Shown in pieces: positions 52,198-61,278 of a DNA stretch of 64,000 nt. Under the pieces are notes generated by a model. That model was not told the origin of the DNA and ran no database searches. It saw only the letters and a list, made by a program, of their open reading frames with translations. This DNA comes from Bin5 sp965207495 (GTDB lineage: Bacteria > Chloroflexota > Anaerolineae > Caldilineales > Caldilineaceae). Position numbers and translations under genes: made by a program. The stretch spans positions 3,038,001 to 3,102,000 of the forward strand of contig OZ242287.1 of assembly GCA_965207495.1 (NCBI GenBank). The letters run 5' to 3'. The number at the start of each line of letters is the position of its first letter. Positions within the stretch are counted from its first letter, which is position 1.

Positions 52198-52635
52198 AAC
52201 GGGCAACTGCAGACGCTTCGAATCCAGGACCGTGCAAGTTAGGCCGGCCGCGCGCCGCAGGCGCCGCCGGCCTTTCTCACTCCGCGAAAGTTCAAAAGCC
52301 TCTAACAAAGCAATAAAGTGTATCGAGGGGCGGCAGGCTGAGTCTCGACGTGTCAAAGGTAGGAAGAGTGCGCTACAGGATACCGTGCCGCCTTCAGAAG
52401 ATTAGGATTCCAATTGATCAAGCCGACACAAAAGGCTCTGATTCAAGATTCCCCCTGATTCTGTGACCGATTGGCCTCTGAATTGTACCCAGTGGTAGCA
52501 TTTGAGAACGGCCGTCGCCACAATTGAGAAAAACCATCAGTTCTGATTCGGCGTTGGCCCACGGACAGCGTTGGTCTTACCTTCCCGGCCAGGTGAAGAA
52601 CCGGCAGGTGCTGAGTATACCGGAAAGGCTCCATT
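52198..52635. other. Intergenic region, 438 bp
   Basis: Starts with the terminator hairpin at 52241-52277 and contains no recognisable gene. GGAAAGG at 52622-52628 is the ribosome site for the next gene. Confidence 0.5.
52241..52277 (+). terminator. Rho-independent terminator
   Basis: AGGCCGGC (52241-52248) pairs with GCCGGCCT (52266-52273), and inside it GCGCC pairs with GGCGC around GCA. TTTCT follows. It closes the Dsb operon about 45 nt after the last stop. Confidence 0.7.
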
Positions 52636-54951
52636 TTGAAGCTTAGTCAAAGTCTTGATATCACCCGATTAAGACCACGCGCAAATCTGGCTTTTGCCAC
52701 TTCGGCTTTGATTTTTTTGGCCTACCTGTCGCAGGGCGCAGCGTATGCCCAATCGAACACCTCGACAACTTTGGCGGCTCCAACTCTTACCGCGAGCACG
52801 GCCAACGCGACCACGGTCGAACTCTCCTGGAGCCCGGTCTCCGGTGCGGTGGGTTACGAGCTGTGGGTCTGGTGGCAGACCGACCCAGGCTGGCAACCCC
52901 TGGGCGGCGGCACCTCGACCGGCACCTCACATACGCACAGCGACCTGACAGCCGGCCGTACCTACTTCTACGCGGTCGCAGCACTGGACAGCGAGGGGAC
53001 TAGGGGCGATTGGTCCGAGACTGTGTCAGTAGTCCTGCCGGCACTTTCACAACGGCCCGACGCGCCCGAACTAACCGCGACTTCAGTGGGTTCGACAGCA
53101 ATAGTAGTCAACTGGAATGCTGTCACCGGTGCAGTCACCTACGATCTGAGGACATGGTGGGACAGTGACACAGGCTGGCAACCACTCGGTGGCGGCAGCT
53201 TGACTAGCACAACTCTCAACCATTCCGACCTTGTGCCCGGACGTACCTACTACTATACCATCGCCGCCACTGATGCTGGGGGTGTACGAAGTGACTGGTC
53301 GGCGCAAGTTAACGCAACCGTCCCCACCTCCTCGGCAGCGCTGCCCGCCCCAGCTCTCTCAGCAACGTCCGATGTGACGGCGACTGTCGAACTGAGTTGG
53401 ACCGAGATAGTCGGGGCGTCTTCATACGAATTGTGGGAGTGGAAGGACGCTGTCACCGGCTGGCAGCAGCTGAACGATGTCAATCTGACTGTAAACTCAC
53501 ATACCCGTACTGGGGCAACCGCGGGGCATACCTACTTTTACGCCGTCGCAGCGGTCGATACAGACGGCACCAGGGGTGCTTGGTCGCAGGTGGTATCGGT
53601 GCTCGTCTCCGAGTCACCAGCGAATCCCGACCAAACCGACGAGAGAGCAACGCTCATCGCACTCTATCAGGCAACCGGCGGGGAGAATTGGGCCCAAAAT
53701 GACAACTGGCTGTCCGGCGCTTCGATTGCAACCTGGTACGGAGTCAAAACTGACGAAGAAGGGCGCGTCGAAGAATTAACTCTTGCCGGCAACAGGCTTA
53801 GCGGTTCGCTTCCTGACATCAGCGCCCTCACCCATCTTGCGGTTCTTGACCTCGACTTCAATCGACTCAATGGGTCTATTCCTGTTCTGAGTGCCCTTAC
53901 TGAGTTGGGGTGGTTGTCGGTCTCCAGCAACCAGCTGACCGGTTCAGTGCCAGACCTGGCCGCGCTTACAAACCTGGAAGTCCTCGACTTAAGTTTCAAT
54001 CAGTTAACAGGATCGATTCCTGACCTGGCCTCCCTCTCGCAAATCAGTGATCTATCTCTCGCCGACAATAATCTTGCTGGGTCTCTCCCTGATCTGAGTG
54101 CCCTCACCAACTTGACTGCACTTCACGTTGGAGCCAATCAACTGACCGGGTCCATTCCCGATCTGAGCGCTCTCTCCAACCTTACCGTGCTTTCTCTCTC
54201 TGGCAATCAACTGAGTGGGTCGATTCCAGACTTGAGAGCCCTTACCAACCTGACGGACCTGTACCTTGGCAGCAATCAGTTGACTGGAACTGTTCCAAAC
54301 TTGAGCGCTCTCACCAAACTGGCTTGGATTGATCTCAGTAACAACCAGTTAACAGGCCCGATTCCAGATGTCAGCGCACTAGTCAATCTCAGGCTAATGC
54401 TCCTGCCTAACAATCAGCTCTCCGGCCCGATCCCAAACCTTGCCACCCTCACAAAACTTACCGACTTATCCCTGGCGAACAATTCGATCTCGGGATCGAT
54501 TCCCGAGATCGGTTCTCTTGCCAACCTTAATTGGCTAGATTTGAGCAACAATCAATTGAGTGGGCAAATGCCAGACCTTGGGTCTCTCACAAATCTCTCT
54601 AGGCTCAACCTTGGCCGCAACCAGATAACCGGATCGATACCGACCCTCGGCGCACTCACAAGACTGACAGCCCTCGATCTTGGCTCCAACCAGTTGACCG
54701 GGTCGATTCCGGACATGAGGACGCTAACAAACCTTACCAGCCTGATCCTCGCGTCGAACCAATTAACGGGGCCAGTGCCGGATCTGAGCGCCCTCACCCA
54801 TCTATCGGGCATTGACCTGTCTGCCAACCAGCTGTGCCTCCCCGACGGCATTGATCCGGCTGATGCGAATGCTGTTGTGTCAGCTCATCTTATCGGTCTA
54901 AATCTGCCCTCCTGCACGGTATCCTCTATATCCGGCCCCGCTGCGGGTTGA
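52636..54951 (+). CDS. Secreted fibronectin III / leucine-rich repeat protein
   Basis: 771 residues from a TTG start (GGAAAGG at 52622-52628, 7 nt away). Signal peptide: LAFATSALIFLAYLSQGAAYAQ. Three FN3 domains follow (residues about 45-130, 138-225, 233-322), each with a YELW/YDLR core and FYAVAA ending. After a linker, a plant-type LRR cap (ALYQATGGENWAQNDNWLSG) leads to about sixteen 23-residue repeats of the LTNLTVLDLSNNQLTGSIPD type, the last with a Cys-containing cap. No anchor follows. It is a paralogue in style of the protein at the start of the window. Likely role: adhesion or interaction with a host or matrix. Confidence 0.9.
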   Translation: MKLSQSLDITRLRPRANLAFATSALIFLAYLSQGAAYAQSNTSTTLAAPTLTASTANATTVELSWSPVSGAVGYELWVWWQTDPGWQPLGGGTSTGTSHTHSDLTAGRTYFYAVAALDSEGTRGDWSETVSVVLPALSQRPDAPELTATSVGSTAIVVNWNAVTGAVTYDLRTWWDSDTGWQPLGGGSLTSTTLNHSDLVPGRTYYYTIAATDAGGVRSDWSAQVNATVPTSSAALPAPALSATSDVTATVELSWTEIVGASSYELWEWKDAVTGWQQLNDVNLTVNSHTRTGATAGHTYFYAVAAVDTDGTRGAWSQVVSVLVSESPANPDQTDERATLIALYQATGGENWAQNDNWLSGASIATWYGVKTDEEGRVEELTLAGNRLSGSLPDISALTHLAVLDLDFNRLNGSIPVLSALTELGWLSVSSNQLTGSVPDLAALTNLEVLDLSFNQLTGSIPDLASLSQISDLSLADNNLAGSLPDLSALTNLTALHVGANQLTGSIPDLSALSNLTVLSLSGNQLSGSIPDLRALTNLTDLYLGSNQLTGTVPNLSALTKLAWIDLSNNQLTGPIPDVSALVNLRLMLLPNNQLSGPIPNLATLTKLTDLSLANNSISGSIPEIGSLANLNWLDLSNNQLSGQMPDLGSLTNLSRLNLGRNQITGSIPTLGALTRLTALDLGSNQLTGSIPDMRTLTNLTSLILASNQLTGPVPDLSALTHLSGIDLSANQLCLPDGIDPADANAVVSAHLIGLNLPSCTVSSISGPAAG

Positions 54952-55281
54952 GCCGAGTTGTACCAATCCAATTCGCCCATCGTCGGTTCGAACCGACGCC
55001 AGTACTGTCACAACGTCCTCGAGAAGCTGGGCGCACTGGGAGGCGCACGCGCCTCAGGCCTTAAGCCTATGTGGGCAGCAGAAGGCGCGGTTTGGCCAGC
55101 GGATTCAGATGCGGGATAATCAATTGTTGGCGGTCTTACTCGGGTGAATGTGTTCATCCCCGCTTAACGAACAGCAGTTGACAGTTCCGTATTACTGGCA
55201 GCCTATGCGATTCTCTTTAGGGATGCTGATTTCACAGAAACTTGCATCCCGCAATGTGATTATCTGTTAGAGCGGTTGACC
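54952..55281. other. Intergenic region, 330 bp, between the LRR gene and pth
   Basis: Contains the perfect palindrome at 54981-54998 and a consensus -35 hexamer TTGACA at 55178-55183 without a well-spaced -10. No gene is supported. Confidence 0.5.
54981..54998. repeat. 18-bp perfect palindrome
   Basis: CGTCGGTTCGAACCGACG reads the same on both strands and starts 30 nt after the LRR gene stop. No U-run follows. It could be a hairpin at the 3' end of the mRNA or a protein-binding site. Confidence 0.6.
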
Positions 55282-55908
55282 ATGAAGATGATAGTGGGTC
55301 TGGGCAATCCCGGACCCCAATACTCGCGCAATCGACATAACATCGGCTTTCAAGTGGTGGACATATTGGCCGAGAGGCATGACATTCCACTCTCGCGTGC
55401 GAAATACAATGCCCTGTATGGCCTAGGTACTGTTGGTCACTCGCACGCCCCCGGACGAAGCCGACTGCAGATAGAAGACATGACTAACCAAAGGGTGCTG
55501 ATAGTGCGGCCACTCACATTCATGAATCTGTGCGGAAACGCCGTCGCGCCAATGGCGAACTATTATCGAGTGGAACCACAAGACATCTTTGTCATCTACG
55601 ACGAACTCGACCTGCCGAGCGGCAAACTCCGCCTTCGTCCCTTTGGCGGCAGCGGAGGACACAACGGGATGAAGTCGCTCATCCGAATGCTCGGAACTGA
55701 CCGGTTTCCGCGCGCAAGGGTGGGTATTGGTCGGCCTCGGACGCCAATGAGTCCGGCCGACTACGTTTTGCAAAACTTTAGCGTTGATGAAGAGATCATT
55801 TTTGAAACACTTAGGAAACAAATCGCCGACGCCGTCGAAACCTGGCTTCATCATGGGATCGACCTGGCAATGAATCGGTTTAATTCGGCCCCAGCTACAG
55901 CCGTTTGA
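55282..55908 (+). CDS. pth: Peptidyl-tRNA hydrolase
   Basis: 208 residues. The N-terminus is MIVGLGNPGPQYSRNRHNIGF with the catalytic His, followed by FMNLCGNAV (tRNA-contact Asn), IYDELDLPSGKLRLR (Asp) and GGSGGHNGMKSL. All are standard Pth motifs. It recycles peptidyl-tRNAs released from stalled ribosomes. An in-frame TTG at 55276 is ignored in favour of ATG 55282. It precedes mfd by about 90 nt, a common neighbour arrangement. Confidence 0.97.
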   Translation: MKMIVGLGNPGPQYSRNRHNIGFQVVDILAERHDIPLSRAKYNALYGLGTVGHSHAPGRSRLQIEDMTNQRVLIVRPLTFMNLCGNAVAPMANYYRVEPQDIFVIYDELDLPSGKLRLRPFGGSGGHNGMKSLIRMLGTDRFPRARVGIGRPRTPMSPADYVLQNFSVDEEIIFETLRKQIADAVETWLHHGIDLAMNRFNSAPATAV

Positions 55909-55998
55909 GCTGGGCACCCATCTTACACACTCTGTCAGCCTTCCTCTTTCCTGACTTAGGCCGGCGCCCACAAACCCGATATTGACAGTAAAGCACGG

Positions 55999-58900
55999 AT
56001 GAATCTCTCAGGCCTCATTCCACTTCTCAAAGACCAGCCAGCCTTCCAGGCTTCGCTTGAGCGACACGGGTCGGCGCCTCAGAAGCTGTACGCGGCAGCA
56101 CGCGCATTAGTCGTCGCCGCCGCTGCAACCGAGAGGGAAAGTCCTGTCCTTGTTTTGACAGCCACCACTGACCAGGCCGAAAGATGGGCTGAGCTGCTTG
56201 CAGTGTACCTGCCGCATTCCGATGGTGCGCCGCAAATCTCTCTCTTTGCCGATCCCGATGCACTGCCCTATGAACGCATTCCCTGGACAGGACGCACTCG
56301 CCAGCTCAGACTGACCGCGCTCGCATCGCTACAGCAAAAGGGCAACAAGCCAGCGGTGGTTGTTTCGTCGGCGCGTGCCCTGATGCAGAAAACGTTGCCG
56401 GCAAGAATGTTCCGAATGGCTTTGCGGCCTCTGCGCGTCGGCAGCTTCGTACAGTTGGATGAGTTGACAGGCCGTTGGGTGCGTAACGGTTACGAACCCG
56501 TGCAGGTGGTAGAGGAACCTGGGACATTCGCCCGTCGCGGCGGCATCGTTGACATTTGGCCTCCTAATCTGCCCCATCCTGTCCGCATTGACCTGTTTGG
56601 CGACGAGGTGGAGACGCTAAGGTCCTTCGACCCGGCAACACAGCGGAGCGAACTGCAACTTCAACGAACTCTGATTGGGCCTGGAAGTGAAGCCCTCGGA
56701 AGTGTCCTCTCTGACAGTGTCCAATCGGCGCTCCCCAACGAAGTTTCCCCAGTCGAAGTAGTCCAACACCAGCAGATTAGCGCTTCAACTGTTCAAGATT
56801 CGTTGGAGAATGGGTCTACAGTTAGCGGTGGAGCCGGGACGGGCCCGACCAGAGATGTTGGACTTGAGAGCCTGCGTGCGACTCTGCTGCAGGAACCGAA
56901 CCTGATCTTGGCCATACGAGAAGAGATCGCTCGCGAACTGGAAGACCTTGGCGGCGGTCGTACATTTAGAGGCATCGAGTGGTATCTGCCTTATCTATAC
57001 AGTCGCCCTGCTTCTCTGTTGGACCACTTGCCCGACAATGGCCTGCTCGTCATCGACGACGGCGACCAACTGGCTGCAAGTATCAAGGAGGCCGATGAAG
57101 AAGGAGCAAGAATCTACCAAGAGCTTCTGCGCGGCCACGAACTTCCTTCGAAATTCAGATCCAGCTCCTTCGGCCCAGAGGAAATCCTTGAACAGATAGA
57201 AGCGCGCACCCCGATCGTTCTGGGTACGAGCGGGCTCCCTGGGGATCAAACGGATCACGAAAGCTCTGATCTCGCGCGCATGTTTGTCCCCTGCCCCCAC
57301 TTTGCCGGTCAAGTCAAACGCATCCTCCAGGAGATGCGAAAATATGCCAACTCCTCCGACAAGGTCGTCCTCGTCTCTCGCCAGACTGCTCGACTTCAGG
57401 AGGAACTGAGCGAAGCCCAGCTGCCTGCGAACCTGATCTCCGATCTGGATTCCCTACCCCGCCGCGGAATCTCTCTCCTTCAAGGTGTTCTACCGGAAGG
57501 ATTCGTGTTTAACGGGTCCACGGCTGAGGGGAATGAAGGCAATGGCCGGCAATCTGCCTCCTTGCGCCTCTACACCGATTCGGAACTGTTTGGCTGGACC
57601 CGACAGGCTCGACAACAGCGGCGAAGGTCCCAGTCCTCGGTGGCCCCCGAACTGTTCTTTGCCGACGTAAATCCAAACGATTATGTCGTTCACATGGAGC
57701 ATGGCATCGGAGTCTATGAAGGCCTGAAAAGGCTTGAAATGGGCGGTGTCGAGCGGGAATACCTGCAGGTGAACTACGCCAGGGGCGACAAACTTTACGT
57801 CCCCGTGCATCAAGCAGATCGGCTGAGTCGTTACGTAGGCGCGGGAGACTCGGGCATCCCGCCCTTTGTAACTCGCTTAGGCACGAGCGACTGGCAGACA
57901 GTAAAAGCTCGCGCCAAGAAAGCCGTTGAAGACATTGCGGAGGATCTTCTCATACTCTACGCAGAGCGGGAGGTCGTTCCCGGCTATGCATTCAGCCCAG
58001 ACGGTCCCTGGCAGGAGGAGATGGAAGCAGCCTTTCCTTTCCGTGAAACAGCAGACCAGATCGACGCCATATTCGACGTAAAACGCGACATGGAAACTGA
58101 CCGGCCAATGGACCGGATTATCATCGGTGACGTAGGCTACGGCAAGACGGAAGTCGCCATTCGCGCGGCGTTCAAGGCAGTGATGGACGGAAAACAGGCG
58201 GCGGTGCTTGTGCCGACGACCGTTCTTGCGCAGCAGCATTTCCGCGTCTTTAGCGAGCGTCTGAAGCAGTTTCCCATCATGGTGGAGATGCTTTCACGCT
58301 TCCGAACGCAATCCCAGCAAGAGAAAGTCTTGCAGAAATTGCAGGAAGGAACGGTGGACATCGTCATCGGCACACACCGCTTGCTTTCTAAAGATGTGGA
58401 GTTCAATTCGCTGGGACTTCTCATCATTGACGAGGAGCAGCGCTTCGGCGTCAGCCACAAGGAGCGCCTTAAGCAAATTCGTTCCCAAATGGACGTGCTT
58501 ACGCTAAGCGCGACACCGATCCCGCGAACTCTGCATATGAGTCTGAGCGGTGTACGCGACATGAGCACCATAAATACGCCGCCCAGAGAGCGGCTCCCTG
58601 TACGGACAATGCTCTCAGAGTTCGACAACACGCTGGTTCGCCAGGCTGTCCAAAGGGAACTTGAGCGTAATGGGCAGGTCTTCTTCGTCCATAACCGCGT
58701 TCGTGGCCTGCAGACTTTGGCGACGCGTCTGCAACGCGAAGTGCCTGAAGCGGTCGTTGCCGTAGCCCATGGACAGATGGCCGAGCGCGAACTGGAAGAC
58801 ACGATGATGCGCTTCGCCGACGGCGAGATCGATGTGCTTGTCTGCACAACTATCGTTGAGAATGGGCTCGATATTCGCCGGGCCAACACAATCATAGTTA

Positions 58901-59892
58901 ATCGGGCCGACCATTTCGGGCTGGCTCAGCTATACCAGTTGCGAGGCCGGGTCGGTCGCGGAGCCGTGAGGGGCTACTGCTATCTCTTCCATGATCGCCA
59001 CAGCACATTGACTTTCGACGCCCGCCGCCGTTTGGAAGCCCTTATCGAAAGCAGTGACGAACTGGGCGCAGGTTTTCGCATTGCCATGCGAGACCTTGAA
59101 ATCCGGGGGGCAGGAGAGCTACTTGGCGCGAAGCAACACGGCCAAATTGCCAGTGTGGGTTTTGAACTCTATACCCGCCTACTGGCTCAATCGGTCAATG
59201 ATCTCCGAGCAAAGAAGGAGCGTATTGCAAAGGTACAGGGAGAGAACGGCACCGTTGCTGGAATGGAAAGCCCAAATGGCCAGAGCCCGCATTACGTGAC
59301 GCCGCAGCCACCGGACGGGGGCCCTCTCCAGATGGCCGTGGACGATCCCCTTGCTCCTCCTGTCACGCTTGACCTACCACTGCGTGCCGAGATTCCGTCA
59401 GACTACGTTGAAGATGAGGGTTTACGTCTTCAACTCTATCGCCGCATTGCCGGCCTGAAATCTCTCAAAGAATTGGAAGAAATGCGAAAGGAGATTGAGG
59501 ACCGCTTTGGGAAAGACCCAGAGGCAAACGCCATCCCACTGGAATTGGAGAACCTATTCTACCAGATTCAGGTGAAAATGGAGGCGCTGAGAGCAGGCAT
59601 ATTGAACATCGGTCGCCGGCGGGATCAGATCGCCGTCAGACTTCCGGTGGGGTTTCCATTGCATGCAATTGGATCTTCTGACGTTGTAAAAGGGGAATTG
59701 GACGACGGTCCCCGGCGAAAAATGCAAACCTTTCTGAGGATGGGCCTGGGCCACACAACAGACGAAGGCGAGTTCATTCCCAATAATGCGATTCACGTTG
59801 GGCGCGAGGCCATCTATATCCCAATCGATGAAGAAGGGCGCTGGCGGACTCTTCTGATAGATTCGTTGAAGGCACTTAAGGCGGACAAATAG
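55999..59892 (+). CDS. mfd: Transcription-repair coupling factor Mfd
   Basis: 1297 residues, about 100-150 longer than typical. The N-terminal UvrB-like module (PYERIPWTGRTRQLRL, RRGGIVDIWPPN) is followed by a linker region with a Ser/Gly/Val-rich insertion around residue 230-290. The RNA polymerase-binding domain (FADVNPNDYVVHMEHGIGVYEGL) and the helicase motor follow: Walker A GDVGYGKTEV, LVPTTVLAQQH, DEEQRFGV and LTLSATPIPRTL. Next are HGQMAERELEDTM and VCTTIVENGLDI, then the TRG motif region, and finally the C-terminal D7 domain. It displaces stalled polymerase and recruits UvrA. Confidence 0.97.
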   Translation: MNLSGLIPLLKDQPAFQASLERHGSAPQKLYAAARALVVAAAATERESPVLVLTATTDQAERWAELLAVYLPHSDGAPQISLFADPDALPYERIPWTGRTRQLRLTALASLQQKGNKPAVVVSSARALMQKTLPARMFRMALRPLRVGSFVQLDELTGRWVRNGYEPVQVVEEPGTFARRGGIVDIWPPNLPHPVRIDLFGDEVETLRSFDPATQRSELQLQRTLIGPGSEALGSVLSDSVQSALPNEVSPVEVVQHQQISASTVQDSLENGSTVSGGAGTGPTRDVGLESLRATLLQEPNLILAIREEIARELEDLGGGRTFRGIEWYLPYLYSRPASLLDHLPDNGLLVIDDGDQLAASIKEADEEGARIYQELLRGHELPSKFRSSSFGPEEILEQIEARTPIVLGTSGLPGDQTDHESSDLARMFVPCPHFAGQVKRILQEMRKYANSSDKVVLVSRQTARLQEELSEAQLPANLISDLDSLPRRGISLLQGVLPEGFVFNGSTAEGNEGNGRQSASLRLYTDSELFGWTRQARQQRRRSQSSVAPELFFADVNPNDYVVHMEHGIGVYEGLKRLEMGGVEREYLQVNYARGDKLYVPVHQADRLSRYVGAGDSGIPPFVTRLGTSDWQTVKARAKKAVEDIAEDLLILYAEREVVPGYAFSPDGPWQEEMEAAFPFRETADQIDAIFDVKRDMETDRPMDRIIIGDVGYGKTEVAIRAAFKAVMDGKQAAVLVPTTVLAQQHFRVFSERLKQFPIMVEMLSRFRTQSQQEKVLQKLQEGTVDIVIGTHRLLSKDVEFNSLGLLIIDEEQRFGVSHKERLKQIRSQMDVLTLSATPIPRTLHMSLSGVRDMSTINTPPRERLPVRTMLSEFDNTLVRQAVQRELERNGQVFFVHNRVRGLQTLATRLQREVPEAVVAVAHGQMAERELEDTMMRFADGEIDVLVCTTIVENGLDIRRANTIIVNRADHFGLAQLYQLRGRVGRGAVRGYCYLFHDRHSTLTFDARRRLEALIESSDELGAGFRIAMRDLEIRGAGELLGAKQHGQIASVGFELYTRLLAQSVNDLRAKKERIAKVQGENGTVAGMESPNGQSPHYVTPQPPDGGPLQMAVDDPLAPPVTLDLPLRAEIPSDYVEDEGLRLQLYRRIAGLKSLKELEEMRKEIEDRFGKDPEANAIPLELENLFYQIQVKMEALRAGILNIGRRRDQIAVRLPVGFPLHAIGSSDVVKGELDDGPRRKMQTFLRMGLGHTTDEGEFIPNNAIHVGREAIYIPIDEEGRWRTLLIDSLKALKADK

Positions 59893-60117
59893 TCGGAAGC
59901 GATTTTACTTCTCGACCTTGCGTAGAGGCTTCTTGGCGGATGGATAGAGAGGCTTGTATATCCTGTCCCTGCTAACAAAAGAGTCACACTAAGTGTTTCG
60001 TATGCACTGTAGGGGGCTCCACAGCGGCCGCAGAGTTGACGAGCTATGCCAGAAGTAAGACACAGCGCGACGGTCGATCTTTGGCCCAGTTAATTCACTT
60101 CGGATTTAGTCTCCCAC

Positions 60118-61224
60118 TCAATGGGCAGCCAACTTCCCCCCTAATCGCACATATTGCGCATAGTCTATCTCGATACGTCTGCCGATGTATTCTTGGGTTG
60201 CCGGAGCCTTGCTCTGTGCTTCGCTGAGGCGACCAGTTGTATGTAGTAGGAATGCATCGGAGCCAGCCCCACTGCCATAGCTGACGACAAGAATAAGCTG
60301 CCCCTTGGCAGCGATATCCAGCACCGCCGTCAAGCCGACGATAGCAGAGCCCGCGTAGGTGTTGCCTATCTCTTCGACCAATAGCCCGCTCTTCCACTGT
60401 CCTTCCTTGAATCCCAACGTGCGCATAGCCCTGATTGGGAACTTCAAATTGGGCTGATGGACAATAACATGGTCGATTTCCGCTGCAGTCACCCCTGTTT
60501 CCTGCATCATCTGCTCGGCGGCTGGCAGCACATGGCCGAAGTAGCCAGGGTCTCCGCTAAAACGTTCGGCATGACTGGGAAACTGACGGCCAGGCCTTCT
60601 CCAGAAGTCAGTCGTATCCGAAACAAAACTCAAGCTTCGCTCGATGACAGCTACCGATTCCTCTGCTGCGCCCAGAAGTAGTGCTGCACCACCTGCCCCC
60701 GCAGTGTATTCCAGCGCATCACCCGGTCGACTTTGTGCGGTGTCCATCCCAATTGCCAGGGCATAGGGAGCCATGCCGCTACCCACCAGACCGATCGCGG
60801 CCTGCATTGCTTCTGTTCCTGCCTTACAGGCGAACTGCCAGTCTCCGGCCTGAGTGGCCGGTGTGGCGCCTATCGCCTCGGCTACAATTGTGCCCGTAGG
60901 CTTGACCGCATAGGGGTGGCTCTCGCTCCCGACCCATACAGCGCGAATTTCCTGCGGGTCGACCTGAGAACGCGCGATTGCGTTGCGGGCCGCCTCAATG
61001 CTCATCGTAGCAGTGTCCTCGTCGAGACCTGGTACGGCCTTCTCCTTAATGGGAATGCTTGCAATCCTTTCCTTGGCGCCGGTCTCTCCCGCAGAGGGCA
61101 TTCCGCTCCCTGATTCAATGTCATCCATCCAGATCCTGCTGATCTCTGACCCTGGCAAGCGATATCGCGGAATGTAGGCCCCGTATCCAACCACCCCTGC
61201 TTGCAGTACTGGCTGATTCAACAT
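60118..61224 (-). CDS. Hydroxymethylglutaryl-CoA synthase (archaeal/bacterial type)
   Basis: 368 residues. The thiolase-fold catalytic set is present: Glu in GLDEDT (near residue 69), Cys133 in FACKAGTEA and His256 in VIVHQPNLKFP. The motifs YIPRYRLP and YFGHVLPAA resemble HMG-CoA synthases of archaea. AAGGA lies 6 nt before ATG 61224, while the longer frame starts at 61245. It condenses acetyl-CoA with acetoacetyl-CoA, the committed step toward mevalonate, and is 54 nt from HMG-CoA reductase. No partner DUF35 or thiolase gene is adjacent in the window. Confidence 0.9.
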   Translation of the reverse strand: MLNQPVLQAGVVGYGAYIPRYRLPGSEISRIWMDDIESGSGMPSAGETGAKERIASIPIKEKAVPGLDEDTATMSIEAARNAIARSQVDPQEIRAVWVGSESHPYAVKPTGTIVAEAIGATPATQAGDWQFACKAGTEAMQAAIGLVGSGMAPYALAIGMDTAQSRPGDALEYTAGAGGAALLLGAAEESVAVIERSLSFVSDTTDFWRRPGRQFPSHAERFSGDPGYFGHVLPAAEQMMQETGVTAAEIDHVIVHQPNLKFPIRAMRTLGFKEGQWKSGLLVEEIGNTYAGSAIVGLTAVLDIAAKGQLILVVSYGSGAGSDAFLLHTTGRLSEAQSKAPATQEYIGRRIEIDYAQYVRLGGKLAAH

Positions 61225-61278
61225 GGATAATCCTTTTCCTCGCAATCTCTACATCCCATTCATAAGGGACCGCAAAAT

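Noticed and set aside
54978..55001. tRNA T-arm (GGTTCGAACC)
   Set aside because: The sequence is a symmetric palindrome; no acceptor, D-arm or anticodon arm can be folded from the bases before it.
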